Shown piece by piece: positions 43,014 to 54,212 of a stretch of DNA of 64,000 nt. Position numbers and translations under genes: made by a program. Positions within the stretch are counted from its first letter, which is position 1, and every line of letters begins with the position of its first letter. The stretch comes from Hyphomicrobiales bacterium (lineage in GTDB: Bacteria > Pseudomonadota > Alphaproteobacteria > Rhizobiales > JAJFHB01), in contig JAJFHE010000047.1 of assembly GCA_021775755.1 (NCBI GenBank), forward strand, positions 1-64,000. The letters are read 5' to 3'. Below the pieces are notes generated by a model that was not told where the DNA came from, did not search any database, and saw nothing but the letters and a program-made list of their open reading frames with translations.

Positions 43014-43049
43014 AGAGACTGGGGCCGGAAGAGAGACTGGGGCCGGAAG
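43014..43049 (+). repeat. Perfect 18-bp tandem duplication containing the thyA ribosome site
   Basis: AGAGACTGGGGCCGGAAG occurs twice back to back (43014-43031 and 43032-43049). Each copy ends in GGAAGAG, a Shine-Dalgarno-like string; the second copy lies 5 nt before the thyA ATG at 43055. A duplicated ribosome site might alter translation of thyA, or it may be a neutral slippage event. Confidence 0.9.
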
Positions 43050-43054
43050 AGGTA

Positions 43055-43849
43055 ATGGAGCAATATCTCGATTTGATGCGCCGTGTGCGCGAACACGGCG
43101 TCCGTAAGGCCGACCGCACGGGCACCGGCACGCTCAGCGTGTTCGGCCACCAGATGCGGTTTGATCTGGCGCACGGCTTTCCGCTCGTAACGACAAAGCG
43201 GCTGCATCTCAAATCCATAATTTATGAGCTGCTGTGGTTTTTGCGCGGCGACACGAACATTAGCTATCTCAAAGAAAACGGCGTGCGGATCTGGGATGAG
43301 TGGGCCGATGAAGACGGCGATCTCGGGCCTGTCTATGGTCACCAGTGGCGCAGCTGGCCGGCGATTGACGGGCGCGCCATCGATCAGATCGCAGGCCTTG
43401 TCGATGCCATCAATCACAATCCGCACTCGCGCCGCCTGATTGTCAGTGCGTGGAATCCGGGCGACGTCGACGATATGGCACTGCCGCCATGCCACTGCCT
43501 TTTTCAGTTCCACGTTGCCGCAGACCGGCTCTCCTGCCAGCTCTACCAGCGCAGCGCCGATATTTTTCTGGGCGTCCCGTTCAATATCGCCTCCTACGCG
43601 TTGCTGACGCATATGGTTGCCCATGTCACGGGCCTGAGAGTGGGCGATTTCGTCCATACGTTTGGCGATGCGCACATCTATCTCAATCACCTTGAGCAGG
43701 TCGATGCGCAGCTTGCGCGCGAACCCCTGCCGCTGCCGCGTCTTGCCATCAAAGCGGACCGCGCGACGCTCGACGATTTCGTCTTCGAGGATTTTGAGAT
43801 CGTCGGCTACGAGTCCCATCCGCACATTGCCGCCCCGGTCGCCGTGTGA
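43055..43849 (+). CDS. thyA: Thymidylate synthase
   Basis: The 264-residue protein has the family's usual length. It uses methylene-tetrahydrofolate to convert dUMP to dTMP and releases dihydrofolate. The catalytic Cys146 sits in [12 protein letters not shown], the exact position in the E. coli enzyme. Other conserved elements are [11 protein letters not shown] (about 64-74), VYGHQWRSW (about 93-101), [16 protein letters not shown] (about 165-180) and the C-terminal AVXV-like APVAV. It lies 31 bp before folA, which recycles its dihydrofolate product, so the pair is one functional and probably transcriptional unit. Confidence 0.97.
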   Translation: MEQYLDLMRRVREHGVRKADRTGTGTLSVFGHQMRFDLAHGFPLVTTKRLHLKSIIYELLWFLRGDTNISYLKENGVRIWDEWADEDGDLGPVYGHQWRSWPAIDGRAIDQIAGLVDAINHNPHSRRLIVSAWNPGDVDDMALPPCHCLFQFHVAADRLSCQLYQRSADIFLGVPFNIASYALLTHMVAHVTGLRVGDFVHTFGDAHIYLNHLEQVDAQLAREPLPLPRLAIKADRATLDDFVFEDFEIVGYESHPHIAAPVAV

Positions 43850-43880
43850 GTGAGCAGTGGAACTGGGCCGGTAGTCACTC

Positions 43881-44396
43881 ATGATCATCGCGATCGTAGT
43901 TGCTGTTTCGGAAAACGGCGTGATCGGCCGCGCCGGAGGACTGCCCTGGCGCCTGTCTTCCGATCTCAAGCTCTTCAAGAAAATCACCATGGGCAAGCCG
44001 ATCGTCATGGGGCGCAAGACATTCCAGTCGATCGGACGCGCTCTGCCGGGGCGCACGAACATTGTCGTGACGCGGGACCGGACGTTCGAGGCGGACAATG
44101 TGGTTGTGGCGGGCGATCTTGAGACGGCACTTGAAATGGCCCGCGACGTTGCGGGACGTACCGGTGCGGATGAGGTTTGCGTTGTGGGCGGCGGTGAAAT
44201 CTATATGCAGGCGTTGCCGGTTACGGACCGGATTTACCGCACACAGATACACATGAGCGTAGAGGGAGATACGAGGTTTCCAGATCTTGGCGAAGACGAT
44301 TGGCGCGAAGTGGAGAGAACCTTCTTTCCGGCATCTGAAAATGACAATGCCGACTTTACGCTCGCGGTGCTGGAGCGCCGGCCGGGCAGGGGCTGA
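43881..44396 (+). CDS. folA: Dihydrofolate reductase
   Basis: The 171-residue protein reduces dihydrofolate to tetrahydrofolate with NADPH. It has the Met20-loop region NGVIGRAGGLPWRLSSDLK (about 11-29) with the conserved Trp and Asp, MGRKTFQSIGRALPGR (about 43-58) and VVGGGEIYMQAL (about 104-115). Length and motif order are those of the type I enzyme. It follows thyA by 31 bp on the same strand. The 239 bp after it hold only an 8-bp hairpin (44493-44513, GCAACGCC-TGTGC-GGCGTTGC) without a T-run. Confidence 0.96.
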   Translation: MIIAIVVAVSENGVIGRAGGLPWRLSSDLKLFKKITMGKPIVMGRKTFQSIGRALPGRTNIVVTRDRTFEADNVVVAGDLETALEMARDVAGRTGADEVCVVGGGEIYMQALPVTDRIYRTQIHMSVEGDTRFPDLGEDDWREVERTFFPASENDNADFTLAVLERRPGRG

Positions 44397-44635
44397 TCGA
44401 AGCGCGGTGCCAGCACGATGCTCCCATCACGGTGCTTAAAGGCCTTGTGGCGCGAAATTCTTCGAAAACATCAAACATGCATTCAACGACATGCAACGCC
44501 TGTGCGGCGTTGCGCGCCCGATCATGGCGCCCGTGCGGCGAACCCGTTTAATCGAACTGACCGGTTTTTCTTGATTTGCCGCGCGGTCTGCACAACATAG
44601 GCCGCACAAACCAGCTCTCCGCAACGAGATATCAA

Positions 44636-46033
44636 ATGAGTGACCCCCTTCCTGTTTACGGATCCGTCCTCGATGCCATTGGCAATACACCGTTGCATGA
44701 GGTCACGAGGATCGACACCGGGCCGTGCCGTTTGTTTCTGAAGCTTGAAAACCAGAACCCGGGCGGTTCGATCAAGGACCGGATCGGGCGCTCCATGATC
44801 GAGGCGGCGGAAGCCTCCGGTGCGCTCAAGCCCGGCGGCACGATGATAGAGGCGACGGCCGGTAATACCGGGCTTGGACTGGCGCTCGTCGCCGGCCAGA
44901 AGGGCTATAAGCTCATTCTCGTCGTGCCCGACAAGATGGCGCAGGAAAAGGTGTTCCATCTGCGCGCCATGGGCGTTGATGTGATTATCACCCGTTCCGA
45001 TGTGGGCAAGGGCCATCCTGAGTACTATCAGGACATGGCGGAGCGCATCGCCAATGAGAACGGCTATCTTTTCGTCAACCAGTTCGGCAATGACGCCAAT
45101 CCTCTGGCGCATGAAACCACCACCGGCCCGGAAATTCTGGAGCAGTGCAAGACCGCCGGCGTGACACCGGATGCGGTTGTCTGCGGTGTGGGGTCCGGCG
45201 GGACGATCACAGGGCTGTCGCGGTATTTCGCCAAGGTAAATCCAGACACCGAAATGGTGCTGGCGGACCCGGAAGGCTCGATCCTTGCGCACTATATTGA
45301 CACCGGTGAGATCTCCGAGGATGTCGGTTCCTGGATGGTGGAGGGTATCGGTGAGGATTTTGTTCCACCGGTTTCCGATTTTTCCCGTGTGCGCAAAGCC
45401 TATACGGTGAGCGATGCGGAAGCCTTCTCGACGGCACGCGAACTTTTGCTGCATGAAGGCGTGCTCGCCGGTTCGTCGTCGGGCACACTGATTTCGGCGG
45501 CGCTGAAATATGCGCGCGAGCAGACGAGCCCGAAGACCGTCGTCAGCTTCGTTTGCGACAGCGGCAACAAGTACCTTTCAAAGATGTTCAACGACTACTG
45601 GATGATCGACAACGGCTTCGTCAAAACACCGAGCCGCGGCGATCTGCGCGATCTCATCGCGCGCAAGCATGCCGAACATCAGGCGGTTACGATCCGCCCG
45701 AGCCGGCCGCTTGAGGAAGCCTACAAACAGATGAAACTTTATGATATCTCGCAGCTGCCAGTGGTCGAGAATGACAGGCTTGTGGGTATTCTTGATGAGG
45801 AGGATCTCCTCATGAAGGTGTATGACCATGGCGGCGAGTTCACCGGGACCGTTGCCGATGTCATGACGTCGGATCTGCGCACGGTTGAAGCCGAAGAGAG
45901 CCTTGAGCGCGTACTTCTCATTCTGTCCCGCGGCATGGTTGTGCCGGTCCTGCTTGAGGGACGCTTCCAGGGGCTGATCACGAAAATCGATGTTCTCAAC
46001 CATATGCGGCTGCACGGATCGATGCTCGGCTGA
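44636..46033 (+). CDS. Cystathionine beta-synthase
   Basis: The 465-residue protein is a fold-type II PLP enzyme (about 1-325) with a C-terminal pair of CBS domains (about 340-465). The PLP Lys is Lys47 in NPGGSIKDR, the phosphate loop is GNTGLG (about 80-85), and GVGSGGTITG (about 182-191) is also conserved. It condenses serine with homocysteine to cystathionine, the first step of reverse transsulfuration. The next gene encodes the second-step lyase, which supports this over plain cysteine synthase. The CBS pair (QLPVVENDRLVG and similar) suggests allosteric control by an adenosyl ligand. ATG 44636 has only a weak ribosome site. Confidence 0.92.
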   Translation: MSDPLPVYGSVLDAIGNTPLHEVTRIDTGPCRLFLKLENQNPGGSIKDRIGRSMIEAAEASGALKPGGTMIEATAGNTGLGLALVAGQKGYKLILVVPDKMAQEKVFHLRAMGVDVIITRSDVGKGHPEYYQDMAERIANENGYLFVNQFGNDANPLAHETTTGPEILEQCKTAGVTPDAVVCGVGSGGTITGLSRYFAKVNPDTEMVLADPEGSILAHYIDTGEISEDVGSWMVEGIGEDFVPPVSDFSRVRKAYTVSDAEAFSTARELLLHEGVLAGSSSGTLISAALKYAREQTSPKTVVSFVCDSGNKYLSKMFNDYWMIDNGFVKTPSRGDLRDLIARKHAEHQAVTIRPSRPLEEAYKQMKLYDISQLPVVENDRLVGILDEEDLLMKVYDHGGEFTGTVADVMTSDLRTVEAEESLERVLLILSRGMVVPVLLEGRFQGLITKIDVLNHMRLHGSMLG

Positions 46034-46063
46034 GTTCGCTCCGGCAAGAAACAGGAAATTGAC

Positions 46064-47230
46064 ATGAGCAAGAACCGTCAGGGTTTTTCGACGCGCGCTA
46101 TTCATGCAGGCCAGGAGCCCGACCCCGTGACCGGCGCCATCATGACGCCGATTTACGCGACGTCGACCTATGTTCAGGAAAGCCCCGGCGTCCACAAGGG
46201 CTATGAGTACTCGCGCAGTCAGAACCCGACCCGCCAGGCACTCGAGGCGTGCGTGGCCGACCTTGAAAACGGTGCGGCGGGATTTGCTTTCGGATCAGGT
46301 ATGGCGGCGTCCGCGACAGTCCTTGAATTGCTCGATTCAGGCGCGCATGTGATCGCCGGCGACGATCTCTATGGTGGCACCTACCGCCTGTTTGAGAATG
46401 TTCGAAAACGCTCCTCCGGCCTTGATTTTACATTCATCGACTTTTCCGATCTGGAAGCCGTCGAAGCGGCAGTGCGGCCGGAAACGCGCATGATCTGGGT
46501 CGAAACCCCGACCAATCCCCTGTTGAAAGTGATCGACCTTGAGGCTGTGGCGGACATCGCGCGGCGGCACGATCTCATCGCGGTTTGCGACAACACCTTC
46601 TGCAGCCCCTACGTTCAGCGTCCGCTCGACTGGGGTATCGATGTGGTCGTGCATTCGACAACGAAATATCTCAACGGCCATTCGGATGTGGTGGGCGGCG
46701 TTGCCATCGTTTCGGGCGCAACGCGCCACAGCGATCTTACCGACCGTCTCGCCTACCTGCAGAACGCGGTCGGCGGCGTCCCGGGCCCGTTCGACAGTTT
46801 CCTGGTGCTGCGGTCGCTCAAGACCTTGCCGCTGCGCATGGAGCGCCACTGCGAGAACGCGCGCGCTGTGGCTGAGTTCCTGGAAAACCATCCGAAGATC
46901 TCAAAAGTCTATTTTCCAGGCCTCACCACGCACGGCCAGCACGACATCGCGAAGCGTCAGATGAACGGGTTCGGCGGCATGGTGACCGCGGTGCTTGACG
47001 GCGGGCTCGATGCGGCGACGCGGTTTCTTGAGCGCACGCAACTTTTTGCGCTGGCGGAAAGCCTCGGCGGTGTGGAAAGCCTTATCGAGCATCCGGCGAT
47101 CATGACGCACGCTTCCATCCCTCCGGAAATCCGCGCCAAAATCGGCATTGACGACGGACTGGTGCGCCTTTCGGTGGGTGTTGAGGATATCGACGACCTG
47201 CTGGACGACCTGCGCACGGCGCTCGTGTAG
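46064..47230 (+). CDS. Cystathionine gamma-lyase (Cys/Met metabolism PLP enzyme)
   Basis: The 388-residue protein belongs to the gamma family of PLP enzymes. The N-terminus reads FSTRAIHAGQEPDPVTGAI, PLP contacts include YEYSRSQNPTR (about 46-56), and the Schiff-base Lys201 lies in HSTTKYLNGHSD. It cleaves cystathionine to cysteine, 2-oxobutyrate and ammonia. Cystathionine gamma-synthase and methionine gamma-lyase are close relatives; the adjacent cystathionine beta-synthase 30 bp upstream favours the gamma-lyase and reverse transsulfuration. Its stop is 15 bp from the convergent oxyR stop. Confidence 0.9.
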   Translation: MSKNRQGFSTRAIHAGQEPDPVTGAIMTPIYATSTYVQESPGVHKGYEYSRSQNPTRQALEACVADLENGAAGFAFGSGMAASATVLELLDSGAHVIAGDDLYGGTYRLFENVRKRSSGLDFTFIDFSDLEAVEAAVRPETRMIWVETPTNPLLKVIDLEAVADIARRHDLIAVCDNTFCSPYVQRPLDWGIDVVVHSTTKYLNGHSDVVGGVAIVSGATRHSDLTDRLAYLQNAVGGVPGPFDSFLVLRSLKTLPLRMERHCENARAVAEFLENHPKISKVYFPGLTTHGQHDIAKRQMNGFGGMVTAVLDGGLDAATRFLERTQLFALAESLGGVESLIEHPAIMTHASIPPEIRAKIGIDDGLVRLSVGVEDIDDLLDDLRTALV

Positions 47231-47245
47231 CTCCACGCGTTTGGC

Positions 47246-48148
47246 TTATGCGGCCGCGCCCGTCAACGTTCGGGTAATCGCCCGGCCAAGTTCGGCGAAC
47301 TCTTCCTTGCGCGGTGAGGTGCGCCGCCAAACCAGACCGATGATGCGATAGGGCGCGGGTTCGTGGAACCTCAGGATGTGCATATCGTCTTCGTCGCGCA
47401 TCTCCACCGCCGTGGCCATGTCCGGCAGCAAGGTGACGCCGTAGCCGTTCGCCACCATTTGCGCGATCGTCGACAGAGACGACGCCGCCAGCTCGTCGAA
47501 CCCGCCGGCCCGCGCGGTCTGACAGAACGCGACCGCCTGATCGCGCAGGCAATGGCCCTCCTCGAGCAGCAGAATACGTTCTTCCTGCAGGGCGTCGTGC
47601 GAGACGGTGTTCTGGTTTGCCAGAGGATGATCGGCCGGCACTGCCAGATGAAAGGCGTCATTGAACAGCGCCAGCTCCTCCAGCCCCGGGCTGTCGACCG
47701 GTAACGCCAGCAGGGCGACGTCGATTTTGGTCTCGTGAAGTTCGCGCACCAGATGTTCGGTGTGGGTTTCCCGCACCGCCAGCTCAAGATGGGGAAACTC
47801 CTGCTTCAGGGCCGGCAGGACACTGGGCAGCACGTAAGGACCTATGGTCGGTATCACGCCAAGCTTGAGTTGGCCGACCAGCATCTTGCTGCGGTGATGG
47901 GCGTAATCTTCCAGATCTTTCACATCGGTCAGGATCGCGCGTATGCGCCGCGCAATCTCTTCGCCTTCCTGCGTCAGGGTGATGCCGCGCGAGCGGCGTT
48001 CGATCAGGGCGACGCGCAGGGATTTCTCCAATTCCGCGATCTGCAGGCTCATGGCGGGCTGCGTGATGTGGCATCGCTCCGCCGCACGGCCGAAATGCAG
48101 GGTTTCGGCAAGTGTGCCGAAATAGCGGAGTTGGCGTAGAGTCGTCAC
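47246..48148 (-). CDS. oxyR: LysR-family peroxide sensor OxyR
   Basis: The 300-residue reading begins with a LysR winged-helix domain ([20 protein letters not shown]) and ends with a periplasmic-binding-protein-like regulatory domain. Two Cys residues in [12 protein letters not shown] (Cys200 and Cys209) match the redox pair Cys199/Cys208 of E. coli OxyR, which form a disulfide on exposure to hydrogen peroxide. It is divergent from katA, the classic OxyR target. I chose GTG 48148 because it puts the Cys pair at the usual position and keeps a LysR-type box upstream of the gene; an ATG at 48178 would add ten unusual residues. Neither start has a good ribosome site. Confidence 0.93.
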   Translation of the reverse strand: MTTLRQLRYFGTLAETLHFGRAAERCHITQPAMSLQIAELEKSLRVALIERRSRGITLTQEGEEIARRIRAILTDVKDLEDYAHHRSKMLVGQLKLGVIPTIGPYVLPSVLPALKQEFPHLELAVRETHTEHLVRELHETKIDVALLALPVDSPGLEELALFNDAFHLAVPADHPLANQNTVSHDALQEERILLLEEGHCLRDQAVAFCQTARAGGFDELAASSLSTIAQMVANGYGVTLLPDMATAVEMRDEDDMHILRFHEPAPYRIIGLVWRRTSPRKEEFAELGRAITRTLTGAAA

Positions 48149-48161
48149 GATATTAGTTTTT

Positions 48162-48182
48162 CTTATCAATAGATCCAATAAG
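48162..48182. promoter_or_regulatory. LysR-type T-N11-A dyad between oxyR and katA
   Basis: The inverted repeat CTTAT-N11-ATAAG fits the LysR consensus T-N11-A and lies in the divergent oxyR/katA gap, about 15-35 bp before oxyR and 67-87 bp before katA. A further half-site CTTAT lies at 48194-48198. It is the natural candidate for OxyR binding, controlling katA and autoregulating oxyR. It does not match the four-part E. coli ATAG/CTAT pattern well. Confidence 0.5.
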
Positions 48183-48248
48183 AACGATTGGAGCTTATAT
48201 CAAAGTGCAGCGCATGGTGCCACCACATTGTTTCCAACGAGGTGGATC

Positions 48249-49724
48249 ATGGTGGACAAGACAACTCTCACGACGAGCGGAGGATCACCGGTCGTCGACA
48301 ACCAGAACAGCATGACGGCCGGCCCGCGCGGACCGGTTCTGATGCAGGACTATCAACTGATTGAAAAGCTTGCGCATCAAAACCGAGAACGTATCCCGGA
48401 GCGCACGGTGCATGCCAAGGGCTGGGGCGCATTCGGCACACTGACCATTACCAATGACATTACGGGATACTCCCGTGCAGCGCTGTTTTCCGAAGTCGGA
48501 AAGAAGACGGAATTGTTGACGCGGTTCTCCACCGTTGCAGGCGAGCAAGGTGCGGCCGACGCGGAACGCGACGTGCGCGGGTTTGCGGTAAAGTTCTATA
48601 CAGAAGAGGGCAACTGGGATTTGGTAGGCAACAACACGCCGGTGTTCTTCGTGCGCGATCCCTACAAATTCCCGGATTTCATCCACACGCAAAAGCGCCA
48701 TCCCAAAACCAATCTGAGGTCGGCCACGGCGATGTGGGACTTCTGGTCGCTGTCGCCGGAAAGCCTGCACCAGATCACCATACTGATGTCGGACCGCGGC
48801 CTTCCGCAAACCGTGCGGCACATGAACGGTTATGGTTCGCACACTTTCTCCATGATCAATGCCGACAATGAGCGGTTCTGGGTGAAGTTTCACTTCAAGT
48901 CCCTCCAGGGTCACAAGCACTGGACGAATGCGGAGTCCGAGGAAATTGTCGGCCGTACGCGGGAATCGACGCAGATCGATCTTTATGGCGCCATCGAAAG
49001 TGGCGATTGCCCTCAATGGCGCATGTGCATTCAGGTGATGCCGGAGCTCGATGCTGAAAAAACGCCATACAATCCGTTCGACCTCACCAAGGTGTGGCCG
49101 CATGAGGATTATCCGCTGATCGAGGTTGGCATCATGGAGCTCAACCGCAATCCGGATAACTATTTCGCGGAGATCGAACAGGCGGCGTTTTCGCCCTCCA
49201 ACATCGTTCCGGGCATCGGCTTCTCGCCGGACAAGATGTTGCAGGCGCGCATTTTCTCCTATGCGGATGCGCACCGTTACCGCCTCGGCACGCACTATGA
49301 GGCGCTTCCGGTGAACGCGCCAAAGTGTCCGGTGCGCCATTATCACAAGGACGGTCCCATGCGGTTCTTCGCAAACAATCCGCAGCCGGACGCCTATTAC
49401 GAACCGAACTCTTTCAGTGGCCCTTCGCAGAATCCTTCCTATGCTGAACCGCCACTGAGGATTTCAGGCGACGCGGACCGCTACAACCATCGTGATGGAA
49501 ACGACGACTATTCCCAGGCCGGCGCATTGTTCCGTTTGATGTCGGATGCGGCGCGCCATCGCCTGATGGACAACATCGCCGTCGCCATGGCCGGTGTGGC
49601 GGAGGAAATCCAGATCCGTCAGGTCCGGCACTTTTACCGGGCGGACGAATCTTACGGCGTCGGCGTGGCAACGCGGCTTGGAGTCCGGTCTGCGGAGCTT
49701 CAGCAAACCGAAAGCGCGGCCTGA
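48249..49724 (+). CDS. katA: Monofunctional heme catalase
   Basis: The 491-residue protein is a small-subunit clade heme catalase that dismutates hydrogen peroxide. The catalytic His55 sits in [13 protein letters not shown], the distal Asn lies in the [11 protein letters not shown] neighbourhood (NNTPVFF before it), and the proximal heme-ligand Tyr338 is in [14 protein letters not shown]. Length and motif order are normal. ATG 48249 has GAGGTGG upstream and is preferred over TTG 48228. The gene is divergent from oxyR with a LysR-type box between, implying peroxide induction, and ends before a strong terminator. Confidence 0.97.
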   Translation: MVDKTTLTTSGGSPVVDNQNSMTAGPRGPVLMQDYQLIEKLAHQNRERIPERTVHAKGWGAFGTLTITNDITGYSRAALFSEVGKKTELLTRFSTVAGEQGAADAERDVRGFAVKFYTEEGNWDLVGNNTPVFFVRDPYKFPDFIHTQKRHPKTNLRSATAMWDFWSLSPESLHQITILMSDRGLPQTVRHMNGYGSHTFSMINADNERFWVKFHFKSLQGHKHWTNAESEEIVGRTRESTQIDLYGAIESGDCPQWRMCIQVMPELDAEKTPYNPFDLTKVWPHEDYPLIEVGIMELNRNPDNYFAEIEQAAFSPSNIVPGIGFSPDKMLQARIFSYADAHRYRLGTHYEALPVNAPKCPVRHYHKDGPMRFFANNPQPDAYYEPNSFSGPSQNPSYAEPPLRISGDADRYNHRDGNDDYSQAGALFRLMSDAARHRLMDNIAVAMAGVAEEIQIRQVRHFYRADESYGVGVATRLGVRSAELQQTESAA

Positions 49725-49789
49725 CGCGGGAGACGCGCCGGCGGCACCTTTCATCATGGGGTGTTTTTGACTGAAGCGCCGGTGTCTGT

Positions 49790-49830
49790 GGCGGAGTGAT
49801 CCTTGATCCGGTCACTCCGCCAAGTTTTTT
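49790..49830 (+). terminator. Rho-independent terminator of katA
   Basis: A perfect 10-bp stem GGCGGAGTGA / TCACTCCGCC (49790-49799 with 49812-49821) with a 12-nt loop is followed by AAGTTTTTT. It lies 65 bp after the katA stop and before the formaldehyde dehydrogenase gene, separating the two transcripts. Confidence 0.88.
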
Positions 49831-49927
49831 GTCACACACAAGCCTTGCGTTCTTGCATGGGGCTGGCGACGCTGCCAAACTCCCGCGCGACGAAATCACC
49901 ATTATTTCCGTTGGGAGGGTAGCTTAC

Positions 49928-51037
<1,110 letters not shown>

Positions 51038-51116
51038 CGCCATCCATTGCAAAACCCATGCGGGCGCCTGGACGACATTGTCCCGGCGCCCGTATTTTCA
51101 CTCACAGGAGCCCTTC

Positions 51117-51962
51117 ATGACGCTTGAGCAGATTGGCGAGAACAAGAGCTTTGGCGGGCGGCAGCTGCGTTTTACGCATGTCTCGCAGGCGTGCGATTGC
51201 GACATGACATTTGCCATCTACCTGCCGCCGCAGGCCGGGGACGGTCAGGTGCCGGTCCTCTATTGGCTTTCCGGGCTGACCTGCACCGATGAAAATTTCG
51301 TGACCAAGGCAGGTGCGCAGGCCTATGCCGCGCAGCATGGCGTGGCGATTGTGGCGCCGGACACCAGCCCGCGTGGCGAGGGTGTCGCCGACGACCCCGA
51401 CGGCGCCTATGATTTCGGTCTGGCGGCGGGGTTTTACGTGAATGCAACGCAGCAACCCTGGGCGCGGCACTATCGAATGTACGACTATGTGAGCGAAGAA
51501 CTGCCGCAACTGATCGCGGCGGAGTTTCCGGTCGATACCGGGCGTCAGGGTATTTCCGGCCACTCCATGGGCGGACATGGCGCATTGACGATTGCTCTGC
51601 GCAATCCGGGTAAATACCGCTCGGTATCGGCTTTTGCGCCAATTTGTGCGCCAAGCCACTGTCCGTGGGGGCACAAGGCGTTAGGAGGATATCTCGGAGA
51701 CGATCGCGATGCCTGGGCGCACCACGATGCGTGCGCGCTCATCGCGCAAGGCGGCGAGAAGCTGCCGCTGCTGGTGGACCAAGGGTTGGAGGACGGCTTT
51801 CTCGACGAACAGCTGAAGCCGCACCTGCTTAAGGAAGCCTGCGCCGCGGCCAGCCACCCACTCACTTTGAGGATGCAGCCGGGATACGATCACAGCTATT
51901 TCTTCATTGCCAGTTTCATGGCCGATCACATAGCCCATCACGCCAAGGCGCTTGGGGCTTGA
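51117..51962 (+). CDS. S-formylglutathione hydrolase
   Basis: The 281-residue alpha/beta hydrolase of the esterase D family hydrolyses S-formylglutathione to formate and glutathione. The nucleophile Ser is in SGHSMGGHGAL (about 144-154), the acid is in the DQGLEDGFLDEQL region (about 220-232), and the His is in GYDHSYFFI (about 257-265). YWLSGLTCTDENF (about 43-55) is a family hallmark. It follows the glutathione-dependent formaldehyde dehydrogenase by 79 bp and has its own ribosome site (CAGGAG), so the two make a formaldehyde detoxification pair. The 226 bp after it show nothing I recognise. Confidence 0.95.
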   Translation: MTLEQIGENKSFGGRQLRFTHVSQACDCDMTFAIYLPPQAGDGQVPVLYWLSGLTCTDENFVTKAGAQAYAAQHGVAIVAPDTSPRGEGVADDPDGAYDFGLAAGFYVNATQQPWARHYRMYDYVSEELPQLIAAEFPVDTGRQGISGHSMGGHGALTIALRNPGKYRSVSAFAPICAPSHCPWGHKALGGYLGDDRDAWAHHDACALIAQGGEKLPLLVDQGLEDGFLDEQLKPHLLKEACAAASHPLTLRMQPGYDHSYFFIASFMADHIAHHAKALGA

Positions 51963-52188
51963 AAATCTGACAGGCGAAGCCAAATCTGGTTTACGTACGG
52001 CTTGAGGCCGGGCGCGATTGCACGCGCGTACGCGTTGCACCGGCGAAGCGTCTGGCCTATAACGCGGATGATTTCGGGAATCGGTCTCGCTCGGAGCATT
52101 GGGTCCGATGCCACACGGCAGCTTCCGCTGATGTAAATGCGGATTCCGCGAGACAAACCCCTTCCCAGTTTGAAAGGACAAAATACAG

Positions 52189-53310
52189 ATGCCCTGGAGT
52201 AATCAAAGCGGCGGCGGAGACGGCGGCGGCGGTTGGCAAGGCGGTGGCGGAAATCGCGGAGGGCCCTGGGGACAGGGATCTGGCGGTTCAGGCGGGCGCG
52301 GGCCAACTCCTCCGGATCTTGAGGATCTGATCAAGAAGGGCCAGGAGCGGCTGCGCGACATCATGCCGGGCGGTGGCGGCGGCGGGCCGAGCAAAATTGT
52401 GATTATTGTCGCAATCGTCGGTTTGGCGGCGCTCTACATGATGAAGGGCTTTTATCAGGTGCAACCGGACCAGGTGGGTATCGAACTTCTGTTCGGGGCT
52501 GCCAAGGACGGTGATAATCCTCCGGGACTGAATTTTCATCTCTGGCCGTTTGAAACAGTCGAGACGCCTGCAGTGGAATTTGAGCAGGTCGAAAATCTCG
52601 GCGGTACGACGGCGCGCAGCGGCTCGGCGGAAAGCCTGATGCTGACGAAGGATCAGAACATCGTGCAGATCGAATTCGCCGTCCTGTGGCGGGTCAGCGA
52701 TCCGCGCGGCTTCCTGTTCAACATCTCCGAACAGCGCGCCATGGTACGTGTGGTTGCCGAGAGCGCGATGCGCGAGGTCGTCGGTCAGACAGATGCCCAG
52801 ACGCTCAGAACAACAGGACGTGATGATGCCGAGGCCGCGGCTACCGAAGCGATCCAGTCAACGCTTAACAGCTATGAGGCAGGTGTCCGCATTACCGGTG
52901 TGAAGATCGAAAAGGCGGAGCCGCCAGAAGCTGTATCGGACTCGTTCGAGGAGGTGCAGCGTGCCAAACAGGATCAATCGAAATTCATCGAGGATGCGAC
53001 GCAGTATTCGAACCGCCGTCTGGGTGAGGCGCGAGGCGAGGCGGCGCAGTTGCGCGAAGCCGCGGAAGGTTATCGCGGCCGTGTCGTAGCCGAAGCCGAA
53101 GGTGAGGCGCAGCGCTTCCTGTCGGTGCTGGCGGAATATGAAAAAGCTGAAGACGTCACCCGCCGCCGCCTGTTCATTGAAACTCTGGAACAGGTGCTGG
53201 GTGGCTCCAACAAGATCATTATCGAATCCGAAGCCGGTGGCTCCGGGGTCGTACCCTATCTGCCGCTGCCTGAAGTGCAGCAGCGTAACTCGACGACGGG
53301 AGGCCAGTGA
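52189..53310 (+). CDS. hflK: HflK, membrane protease modulator (SPFH family)
   Basis: The 373-residue protein starts with a Gly-rich cytoplasmic stretch (about 6-40) and has one membrane helix (IVIIVAIVGLAALYM, about 66-80), then an SPFH/band-7 domain and a long Ala/Glu-rich coiled coil (about 240-330). HflK and HflC form a large periplasmic cage that encloses the FtsH protease and controls access of membrane substrates. The ribosome site is AAGGA, 12 nt before ATG 52189. The stop codon overlaps the hflC start by one base. Confidence 0.95.
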   Translation: MPWSNQSGGGDGGGGWQGGGGNRGGPWGQGSGGSGGRGPTPPDLEDLIKKGQERLRDIMPGGGGGGPSKIVIIVAIVGLAALYMMKGFYQVQPDQVGIELLFGAAKDGDNPPGLNFHLWPFETVETPAVEFEQVENLGGTTARSGSAESLMLTKDQNIVQIEFAVLWRVSDPRGFLFNISEQRAMVRVVAESAMREVVGQTDAQTLRTTGRDDAEAAATEAIQSTLNSYEAGVRITGVKIEKAEPPEAVSDSFEEVQRAKQDQSKFIEDATQYSNRRLGEARGEAAQLREAAEGYRGRVVAEAEGEAQRFLSVLAEYEKAEDVTRRRLFIETLEQVLGGSNKIIIESEAGGSGVVPYLPLPEVQQRNSTTGGQ

Positions 53311-54212
53311 TGAAAAGATTGTTCAGAACATCCGTTCTTGTCCTCGTCGGCATTGCAGCGCTGGTTGCCTATACGTGCACGTTCGTTGTCGACGAACGTG
53401 AGCAGGCACTGGTTGTCCGCTTCGGTAAAATTGACCGTACGATCACGGAACCCGGCCTTTACTTTAAACTGCCGTTCGTTGTCGATCAGGTGATCTATAT
53501 CGACGATCGTATCCTGTTCTTCGAAACCAGCGACAAGCCGGTGCAGGTGATCGACAGCCGGCGCTATCTGGTCGACACCATCACCATGTTCCGCATCGTG
53601 GATTCAACGCGGTTCAGGGAATCGGTTCAGGCCAGCCTGTCGCGCGCGCGCGACCGTATCGATACACGGCTGGAGGCGGCACTCAAGGCGACCTACGGCC
53701 GGCGCACCTTTGAAGAGGCGCTGTCTGAGAAACGCGGCGAGATGATGCGTGAGATTCGCGATTCCCTGCGTCCGCAGGCCCGCGACATCGGCATTGAGAT
53801 TGTCGATGTGCGTGTCCGCCGCATGGATCTTCTGCCTGAGGTGTTGCGCTCGACCTATGACCGCATGAGCGCGGAACGGCTTGCAGAAGCTGCCGAAATC
53901 CGCGCTGTCGGTACGGAACGGAGCCTGCAGATCAGGGCGCAGGCGGACCGTCAGGCGGTCGTGCTGGTGGCTGAAGCGCAACGCGACGCGGAGATTATCC
54001 GGGGCGAGGGCGAGGCTAAGCGGAACGGCATCTTTGCCTCCGCGTTCCAGCAAAACCCCGAGTTCTTCGCGTTCTATCGTTCCATGAAAGCTTACGCCAA
54101 CAGTTTGCAGGGATCTGACACGACTTTCGTGCTCAGCCCGGATTCGGAGTTCTTTGAGTACTTCAGTGGCCGCGCAGGCACTCCCGGGAACCAGCCTGCC
54201 GCAGGAGAGTAA
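53310..54212 (+). CDS. hflC: HflC, membrane protease modulator (SPFH family)
   Basis: The 300-residue partner of HflK has an N-terminal membrane helix (SVLVLVGIAALVAYTCTFVV, about 7-26), the HflC pattern VDEREQALVVRFGKIDRTI, an SPFH domain and a coiled coil. ATG 53310 overlaps the TGA of hflK in TGATG, indicating translational coupling. The C-terminal part (NPEFFAFYRSMKAY, then FVLSPDSEFFEYF) is typical of HflC. Confidence 0.95.
   Translation: MKRLFRTSVLVLVGIAALVAYTCTFVVDEREQALVVRFGKIDRTITEPGLYFKLPFVVDQVIYIDDRILFFETSDKPVQVIDSRRYLVDTITMFRIVDSTRFRESVQASLSRARDRIDTRLEAALKATYGRRTFEEALSEKRGEMMREIRDSLRPQARDIGIEIVDVRVRRMDLLPEVLRSTYDRMSAERLAEAAEIRAVGTERSLQIRAQADRQAVVLVAEAQRDAEIIRGEGEAKRNGIFASAFQQNPEFFAFYRSMKAYANSLQGSDTTFVLSPDSEFFEYFSGRAGTPGNQPAAGE

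Noticed and set aside
44493-44513. Hairpin upstream of the cystathionine beta-synthase gene as a riboswitch or terminator
   Set aside because: It is a single 8-bp stem without a T-run or any recognisable SAM riboswitch core.
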